This document shows, in pieces, positions 45,991 through 64,000 of a stretch of 64,000 bases of DNA. Under the pieces are notes generated by a model that was not told where the DNA came from, searched no databases, and saw only the letters and a list, made by a program, of their open reading frames with translations. Each line of letters opens with the position of its first letter. Within the stretch, counting starts at the first letter, position 1. A program made the translations under genes and the position numbers. Source of the DNA: Paracentrotus lividus (lineage: Eukaryota; Echinodermata; Echinoidea; Camarodonta; Echinidae); contig CALNVZ010003430.1 of NCBI GenBank assembly GCA_940671915.1, forward strand, positions 19,532,721 to 19,596,720. The letters run 5' to 3'.

Positions 45991-48459
45991 CGGGCTGAGG
46001 TCTATGGGAAATGTGTGTTATAGCCAAATCAGCTCGTCTCCAACAGGTTAACCATTTACAAGACACTGATACGGAAATAATATGTCGGCTTGACAAGTGA
46101 TTTGGTCCGTGATGTGACTGTGACGTATTAAGTGGGAGGCTTGAATAATCTTGAGAGGAGAGAAGAGGGTATTGTTTCGAGGACAATGAGACACCTTCAT
46201 CAGGAGCTAAATCTGGACACGACTTGAGTTAGTCTACACCAGGGGACAGCTTTCTTTTTGTTTTTGTTTTTTACTGAAACAAGTAGAACCTCATCCTTCT
46301 GGGGAAAAAAATCGTTTAAAACGAAGCCCATGACGAATAATGTAAAGCCGAAAAGGAAAACAAAAAGGACTTATAAAGAAATCTGTTTTCGTTCAAATCC
46401 AATCGCTGGGGTAATAACACATGATTAAGGACTCTATAAGCTTGCTAATTACTTAGCATTATAACTTTATTGCATCGGTGTTAATAAAGATAGCCCGTCA
46501 GTATACATGTATTATAATTAGATAAATAAGCTGAAGCACAAATGACAAGGTAAATACAACTTGAAGACAAGGCAAAATAAACATTCATTTGATTATTACA
46601 TGATCTTAAATACATCTTTAACATAGTATAACTCAAGCAAGTGGAACGAAAAACAACTACATATGACTTAAATATGTCTGCATTTCGTCGTTGCAAGAAT
46701 ATTCCTCTCAATCCATTTTTAACCCATGAAATAATTTTGTTGCATGGGTTTGCTCTGGGAGACTACACCAGCCAGCCCCAAGCCGATAAATTTTCATGTA
46801 ACGGACTGGTGCGCTATTGTCCCGATACCGCTCTTGATGTGATTCCTATTGTTCATTCTACTCCCCCTCCTCGACGAGAAAAAGAAGCTTTTTGCAACCA
46901 ATGAATCCAGGACCTCTTGTGAAAGCTACCATTGACAAAACCTCGACAGTTAGATAGATTTGATTGTCTAAAGATTTGTTCGGATAATGCGCCACAAGCG
47001 AGATAACACTTCTTCTTTTCTCCGACGAAATTCAGAGAGGTAAAAATAGCCAGGAGGAGGGGTGTTGCAACGCGACACATAACGCCGATTTTCATTCATA
47101 ATTCGTGCTTCTCATTGAATCTCGAAGGAGAATGCAATTAGCATGTCGCTAAGGGTTGGAATATTGGAGACAAGGGATGTTTGTTTACGAGTGCTGAGAT
47201 GTTTTTGATCTGGTAATCGCGGAGGATAACGTGGAATGAATATGTTGATCGTGGAGGAATGAACGGCTTCATCCAAGGGCTGATCTGTATTTTTGTTTAA
47301 ACGCAGAAATAAAATAAATTCTCTAACTCAGATTAGATTGAAAGTCGGCAGTGATGTCTTTTGTGTTATTTGATTTTGTGGTTTTAGATCTCTGCTTTTG
47401 ACCTATTTGAATCTATATCTGTAATTTTCATAAGGAACACAGACATGTCACTATACAAAATATTATAATGGATCAAACATAATGTGGTAAGTATACGGAT
47501 AAAACTGTATTATCATCTTCTTCTTCTTTTTCTTCTTCTTTAGCTTTCTGCTTCTTTTTCTTCTTCTTCTTCTTCAAAACATGTCATAAAACCATGCATC
47601 CCATTACAGTGAGCAATACGAAATTAATTTTACTTACCGGTATATAGGCCTACATGTAATAAATCGTATGCATACTTTGGATTATAAACAGTATTATAGG
47701 GAAACGATTTGTTAATTCCCTCCAATTATTCCAAAGCTTAAATTTCTCTGAGCTGATAAGATCAAGTATACCAATATACATGTTTATATACTGTAATCTT
47801 ATACAATAACCTGAAAATCCAAACGACCCGTTTGTAAACACTTTGTTGACTCGGAGAAAAATTTACGTGATATTCTCTGAGCACGAGAGTTTTTTTTTTA
47901 ATTTGAAGAATAACTATTAAATTGAAATTTAATCGTTTTCTACTTTTAGAAAATTACAATGTTTAAATGGCAACTCAATGTCTAAGTTTCGTCACCGAGC
48001 TGGGTGATTTTAGTTAGTTTTCTGAAATATTCTGTTTAAATGTGATAAACCTTTGCTCTATCAAACAAACTTAATGCATGAATTTAATTCAATATGCATT
48101 CAGTATCTCAATATTTGCAATGCTTTCTTTATAAACTTAGAAAATAAAGACATCCATTTTCAAGTACAGTACTTTTTTAGGGTTAACAGATAATAATGTT
48201 TAATGACACTATTTATATCAATGGATTTCAGAAATTTGATGATAGCGTGATGTTTTTTCGGATATTTGGAAATCAGACACCTTTGCTTCATTAAACAAAA
48301 CTTAGAAAAAATCTTTGACCTGCTGCACTGCTCAATCACATCGGAATAGTTTCAGTTTAACATATTTCATATTTTACGGTTTGATTTATTATTTATCTCA
48401 AATATATTAAAGCTTCAGAATTCATCGGCAACACACCTACCAATAGTTCCCACGATTAC

Positions 48460-48512
48460 AGCTCGTTGTTCCGAAGGTTCGTTTGTCCGACAATTAAATA
48501 GGGTTCGTTGGA
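48460..48512. repeat. Fragment of the TTCGTTnnTCCGAA repeat
   Basis: CTCGTTGTTCCGAAGGTTCG then TTTGTCCGACAATTAAATAG and GGTTCGTTGG, the same words as in the 45.3-46.0 kb array. Confidence 0.6.
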
Positions 48513-49307
48513 ATAATATCAGGACCATCTATTTTGTTTTCTTCCAAAACATGATAACCATTGCAAGTGTCCATAACAAAATACATGTAGATAATTGTAT
48601 GTTTATGTTCCTTTTTTTTTCTTCTTCTTCTTCTTTTATCTGTGATGGTTTTCTTTTACACAAAATAGAACCCCCACTGATTATTTCCATGCCTAAGACA
48701 TTTTCATGGAATGATTTGCATTTCTCGTCTCTCTTCAGTATCTATAGAAAACTAACGAGAGACTATAATTATTGGCCATTCCTTAATTTGAACTCCAATA
48801 TTTAATCACATTGACAAATATTATTGATATGTAATGTAGACCTTGTGTCAATATATATAGTTCGGATTTATCTGACAGACTGTATTGGCCCATGCTCCCC
48901 ATAGCAACACACATCCCCATTGACGGCATGTGAAGTGCCTGAAATATATAGTAGACGGAACAAATATTATGTTTGCTGGGTTGACATACGAGTATTTTTT
49001 AAACACGTTTGCAAATAATTATCATAGCAAAGGTTCGCATCTTAGCCATTTTAATATCTACCAATTACATTTACTTCTATATGATATGAAACAATATGAC
49101 AAAAACTTTAATTAACATAACACATGGACGATATGTCTAAATCTATAGTAAAAAATACTAGATTATAATCATTTATCATTTATCATTTATCATTTATATT
49201 ATAACATTATCTGCCATGAATTGACTTAAAATGTAATCTCTTGTACATGTATTATGTAGGCATGAAGATTTACTATGCATTTTCTTCCATCAATGCTACT
49301 CCTTATC

Positions 49308-49311
<4 letters not shown>

Positions 49312-49394
<83 letters not shown>
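49312..49394. repeat. (CT)n microsatellite
   Basis: About 83 bases of nearly pure CT with one CA interruption. Confidence 0.9.
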
Positions 49395-49395
<1 letters not shown>

Positions 49396-50519
49396 TTACC
49401 TTTTCATCTTTCTTTCTACCTCTCATCTCCTTCACTTTCCCTTCTTACCATATACTTTACCTTTTAACAATGCATGTAAACACTTGAGATTTTTTGTTAT
49501 TAAAGAACGCTGATGCATGGCTTTTATCAATATTTGAACGCTTTTTGTATATAGTATAATGTGCAATATCTTGTATGTACTGATTATATGTAAAATTTAA
49601 TATTTTGTGCATTGCATCACTCCTCTCTTTCCTGAAGCCTTTACTCCCTCATCCTTTCTATCTTTCCTTTCTCCCAGATTTTCATATCTATTCTTTAAGG
49701 CCAAGTTTCAGCAAAGCTTTCGCCTGTTGCATTTTTTTCCTTCTATTTTCTTTATTTCTGCTATTTGTTGGGATGGACTTGTAATTTGACTAGTAATTTG
49801 AATTGTTTTCATGACGTTTAGTGCTGATTTTTAATTTCGATGCATGCCAAATACTCTATATTGATGTTAATTGCTCCTTTCAACTTTGCTAAGTGTCTGT
49901 TTAGCTCTATACATTATCCTGTAAGTATCCCGTTATTTTTAAAACACTTAAAATTCAATGACCATAGTAGCTTTTCCACTCAATGCCCGTTGTTACGCTA
50001 TTTAGTTGCTTTTGCTCCTGCTGCAACTCATATTCCAATTGATAACCCTTTTTTTTTTCCTTTCTTGCTTTTTCTCGGTTAACTTTGCAAAGTTGAATTG
50101 AGTTATATCATTATGTCAAAATATTATTTCATCTCTATATGCTCTGTATTGTATTCAATTATATGTATCATTTAATTTGTACAAACTTATGTAATTCAGC
50201 CTTTGGCTGCGAGATATGTTTTGATTATTGAATAAAGACCATTATTATATTATTATAGTTTATGGAAAATTCCATGAAGGTGTAATGCTCTCATATTATC
50301 ATGCCATAATTGGTTCATAAAATGATACAGGTTGTAAAAAATGGGGTCGGATGTACAAAAAGGTTGATTATCTTCTGGAATTGCCAATATAAAGGCTGAT
50401 ACTTTGCAGCTATTGATATACTTTTAATTTAAACCACAATAAAACCACAAAATTAAATCGAAACAAAATGTAAAAAATACGCCCTTGATTCTTGGTTGTT
50501 ATTTTTATTTATTTTTTTT

Positions 50520-50760
50520 TATAATAATAATAATAATAATGGTGGCTTCTTATATAGCGCTCAGGTCCGTCATGCATGACGCTCATGGCGCTTTACAAAG
50601 AATGTTTTTACACATTATTACCCCGGTCACAGCTGAGTAGGCCAAGTATGTAGCGCTCAAGCATATCGGGTACCCAATTTGCACCTGGGTGGGGAGGAGC
50701 ATTGTAGACAAAACGCCCCTGCCCTAGGACGTATAACTGAGGGTAAAGATATATAAAACA
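50520..50760 (-). repeat. tRNA-derived SINE body, reversed
   Basis: A (TAA)n run at the left, then TATAGCGCTCAGG, ATGGCGCTTTACAAAG and GGGTACCCAATTTGCACC: the tail and body modules of the same SINE family in the opposite orientation. No tRNA-like head is visible. Confidence 0.6.
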
Positions 50761-52722
50761 TGACCGCTGCGCTATATTTTCACTTTTAGACAACACAAAA
50801 TAACTTATTTATCCGTCCGTTCTAAAATCTTTGTATATGTTTTCCCCTAAAACAAATTTTTCCACGTCTGAGCATAACAACCAATATACTCACGTTTACT
50901 TAGTTCTTGATCTACACCATTTTGCTTTCTTTGAACTCTCTAAAAGCGTTCGAGTTTGGCAATGCTAAGCTTCTTGAATCTGCCCGACTGTTCAAACAAA
51001 AACGCAAGAAATGACAAAAAGAAAGACAGTCACAGGTACTAAATAGTTGTACACACCGCTTCCTTTTCACAAACAGGTTTCAAATAATTACTTTCTCGTG
51101 AACCGATGAGATTTTCCATCACGACCCCAAATGACCGTTCTAGTACTGCGTATTATTTTTTATACCTGGCAAAATAGATTTTAAAATTCAGGTCAGTTTA
51201 CACTATGAAAAATTAGTTTGCTATTATTGTTTTTGTTTTAACCATTTATTTTTATTCATTTTTTGAGGGGGTACTAGTATAACACGGGAGGGTGCAGAAT
51301 TTCCCGCTGCGCATGTAAACAAGCAAAATTTATACGAGTGTTAATGTTTTTAAACGCAAATTACAACTAATTGATGAGTTAAACTGTTTGAAATGAGCCA
51401 TCCATTCATACAAATTTTGATAATATTTAATGAAAGTGTGGAGATTTTAAAGGGGGGCAGCAGTGATGTATCCACACAGGGGGTTTGGTCAAAATATTTG
51501 AAAAAAAAACCGATATCTGAGGTTAGATCGAATCTAATAAGCAAAATGGTGATTATATTTATTTCCTCAACGGCGGGTCTGTCTATTTGAAAACACAGCT
51601 TAAAATGTTCTGATATTAGCATGTAACTATGTTTAATAGTTGGTTAAAAAGCCGATAATCATTTTTTTTCAAGAGAACCCCCTCGACGTTAAAAATGTAA
51701 TGAAATATTTGCATAACACTTTGGTACATTGGATTTGTACCGTATGTATATAGCCGTTGTAATAATGTTGAATTATTGATCGATTTGACAATATTGTGGA
51801 TCTAATTTTCCAAGCGGAAGCACGTTTAGGCAATCTAACTTAAATCTTCAATTCAGTTGCAATTGCTAAGTGATCTCACGTACAAATGAATGTACATTAT
51901 TAGTACAAGGGTTGCACTCATGCCGAATTTAATAGTATACTACTGTTTGAAGTTGAAGAGATATGCTCATGATAATATTGATAACGAATGACTTCAAAGT
52001 AATCTAAATTATATTAATAGTGAACATATTATGCCAGAGGTGGAGCGATGTGTGTCAAAATTGTCCATCCATTGTTTGTTCAGCGTTTGTTAATGATATG
52101 CAAATACCCGACTGATTGTATTAGATATCAAATAGTGATCTTCCATCTATACCGAATGCGAATATTCGGGATGAATTCAGTATAGAGTGGAATTTTTATT
52201 CAATTATTTTCTACTGTGTTCGTTTGATTAGTTTGGAAGGTTTATTTTATTTTCATTTTTTACCTCTCATGATACTCTAAAATTATTATTGGAACAAATG
52301 TGACATCGGAAAGGTTCGGTCCAAAATAACCTTTAACATTGATTTCTTTTCCATTCATATATGCCTATAAATCCAAATATGACTCAAGGATTAAAAACTT
52401 TACCAACATTCAATATTTCAATTATAATTAGTATTTCTTTTATCTTTTTTTTTATGTTTTTTTTTCAGATTTGTTTCGTCGGGGGACACCACTGACCTAC
52501 GCACCAACCACCACCTACACCAGGAAACAAATGAAATAGAGATGAAATCATGACATTGCATTTGCAAGTTTTTAAATATCATACTTCTACCCCGGAGAAA
52601 TTAATACTGTTACGATCGTGACAACGTACACATAAAAACGGAGAGAAGCACTAAAAACAAATGACCCTAAAGCAATTTTAATTTTTTTTTTAAGGGATAT
52701 AAAAATGTGAAGTGGTTTGCGA

Positions 52723-52736
52723 GTTACCATGGTGAC
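52723..52736. promoter_or_regulatory. RFX X-box-like motif, distal
   Basis: GTTACCATGGTGAC fits the RYYNYY-(1-3)-RRNRAC X-box consensus on all 12 half-site positions, about 630 bases upstream of the EF-hand gene ATG. RFX factors bind such sites at ciliary genes. Confidence 0.5.
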
Positions 52737-53088
52737 CAATATATTTAAAATCGTCTCGTGTCACTTAGCTAAGTAGCAATATCGGTACGACACAAGTTTT
52801 ATACTTTCTCTGGATTATAGCATGGACATTTTTACGTCCATGATTATAGATATCAATATTGCAAACGAAATCGGGTCCGAGAGGAATTTGGAAGATGGAG
52901 TCGTGATTTAATACGAAAGGAGGTGGCTCAGAATTTCATTTTATTCCCCATGTGAATAAAAGAAAAAAAAAGTCGCCAGGCACGTGGACAGCACGAGCAA
53001 ATTGCAAAATGGAGATCAAGGATCAAACATAGACGAAACGACGATCATCCCTCGAATTTCAGTCATTACCTTGAGAGGATAAGAAGCT

Positions 53089-53102
53089 GTTGTCATAGTA
53101 AC
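53089..53102. promoter_or_regulatory. RFX X-box-like motif, proximal
   Basis: GTTGTCATAGTAAC fits the X-box consensus with a two-base spacer, about 250 bases upstream of the EF-hand gene ATG, where ciliary X-boxes usually lie. Confidence 0.55.
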
Positions 53103-53353
53103 CACGGCGTTGAAAATGGCACCCTGACTTTTCCCGCCGTGTGAAATGCCACCATCGTATCGTCTGCTCCGTCTGACTTAAAACATTAAACACTTTTTAG
53201 AAGGATTATTTTCCGAGTGGAGGGAAGGTGTCGGGTGCTTGATGACAAGTGAGCAGAAGCTCTGGGGAAGAGATAAAAGAGGATTCTATATCGAAAAGGA
53301 GACAGAGACAATCATTTAGAATCAGACTGAAGCTTTAAAGGATTATCAACAAG

Positions 53354-63413
<10,060 letters not shown>

Positions 63414-63559
63414 GTAAGTATTTTGAATGAGCCACCCTTTCCCCCATGCCACCCCCACCAAACACATAACAGTACATCAGCCGGAGTTTGTTGCTGCTAT
63501 ATGTTTGTTTCATATCTTATTAATCCGTATATAAACGTGGGAAAAAATAATTCAGACGT

Positions 63560-63695
63560 AACTCTATCAGGAAAACTGCCCTCTGGACAATCACTTCCCG
63601 GGACAACCCCCCCCCCCCTAGAATGGGGTCAGAGTTAAAAGGTAGTTGTCGCGGGGGTATTTGTCAAGGGGTAGTTATCCTAGAGCCAACTTTTG
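63560..63695. repeat. GGACAAnTACCCCC family, further copy
   Basis: CTCTGGACAATCACTTCCCG and GGACAACCCCCC, then GGTAGTTGTCGCGGGGGTAT and GGGGTAGTTATCC: the same words on both strands, capable of folding back. Confidence 0.5.
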
Positions 63696-64000
63696 ATCTT
63701 TAAGTCAACTTACAACCATCGAGCCTCCATAAGGTTTATAAACAATAGAGAGATTAAAAAAAAACATTATTACCAATGTTTTGTACAAATTTGAGGAATG
63801 TATACGGATTAATCAAGTTGTTTTTACAATTTAATTATTATTTATAAGCACATACACATGAGCCAGACACGAATGACGTTCTATCTGACCCCGGTGTATT
63901 TGCGTTGTAATTGATAAATAATATAAATTTATTATTCCACTCGGTGAGTATGATATGATATTTATTTAAAAATACACAAGGCAGGCGCCACTTTCTTTAT

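Larger units (their letters stand above)
40830..53200. other. Intergenic region between divergent STX8 and EF-hand gene
   Basis: No convincing exon. A promoter-like patch at 44280-44480 carries CCAAT, a TGACGTGAACGTCC CRE-like word and GGGCGGAGC, but no gene start can be attached to it. A minus-strand frame at 46853-47095 starts with a hydrophobic leader (MKIGVMCRVATPLLLAIFTS) but has no support beyond that. The rest is repeats and AT-rich DNA. Confidence 0.45.

Noticed and set aside
46853..47095. Minus-strand frame with a signal-peptide-like start (MKIGVMCRVATPLLLAIFTS)
   Set aside because: 80 residues with few cysteines, no recognisable family, no promoter or splice partner; a hydrophobic start alone is weak evidence.

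Overview
This window is animal nuclear DNA: genes broken into short exons by kilobase introns with GT-AG (and one GC-AG) junctions, AT-rich non-coding DNA, abundant (CT)n and poly-C tracts, tRNA-derived SINEs and many small inverted-repeat transposons. The texture (recurring TAGGCCTACATGTA-like words, long CT microsatellites, poly-C runs, foldback elements) fits a marine deuterostome. A sea urchin or other echinoderm is most likely, but this is inferred from style, not from a marker gene. Almost all open reading frames here are chance or repeat-derived. Three genes can be assembled by joining exons by hand.

(1) Plus strand, 10258-13892: a complete five-exon, 320-residue armadillo/HEAT-repeat protein of unknown role. 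It has a TATA-like box just upstream and a poly(A) signal just downstream, and its third intron has a GC donor. (2) Minus strand, from 40818 down to 28729: the first six coding exons of syntaxin-8 (STX8, a Qc-SNARE of the late endosomal fusion machinery), 181 residues. The C-terminal exons (rest of the SNARE helix and the membrane anchor) were not found at lower coordinates and may lie outside the window. If so, the armadillo gene is nested antisense in an STX8 intron. (3) Plus strand, 53354 to beyond 63413: the first three coding exons (133 residues) of an EF-hand protein resembling the N-terminus of the WDR49/WDR64/EFCAB8 WD-repeat family. It is preceded by two near-palindromic RFX-type X-box motifs, as expected of a ciliary gene.

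Layout: 1-10200 repeats and non-coding DNA (SINE, palindromes, a mariner-like MITE); 10258-14005 armadillo gene; 14006-28728 non-coding DNA with a degenerate tandem repeat (18.3-19.3 kb), a second mariner-like MITE and a GGTCATATTC-type transposon; 28729-40818 STX8 exons interspersed with that transposon's twin, two large foldback elements and a 1.5-kb tandem segmental duplication; 40.8-53.3 kb non-coding DNA between divergent genes, with a family rich in GGAGACGTCTCC palindromes and an array of TTCGTTnnTCCGAA palindromes; 53.35-64 kb the EF-hand/WD gene with large introns.

Most noteworthy: the STX8 position that aligns with the ionic zero-layer glutamine reads histidine; one STX8 exon sits between two independent insertions of the same transposon; two X-boxes precede the EF-hand gene; and the segmental duplication has a transposon insertion in only one copy, along with a pattern of single-base indels that may mark an assembly problem.
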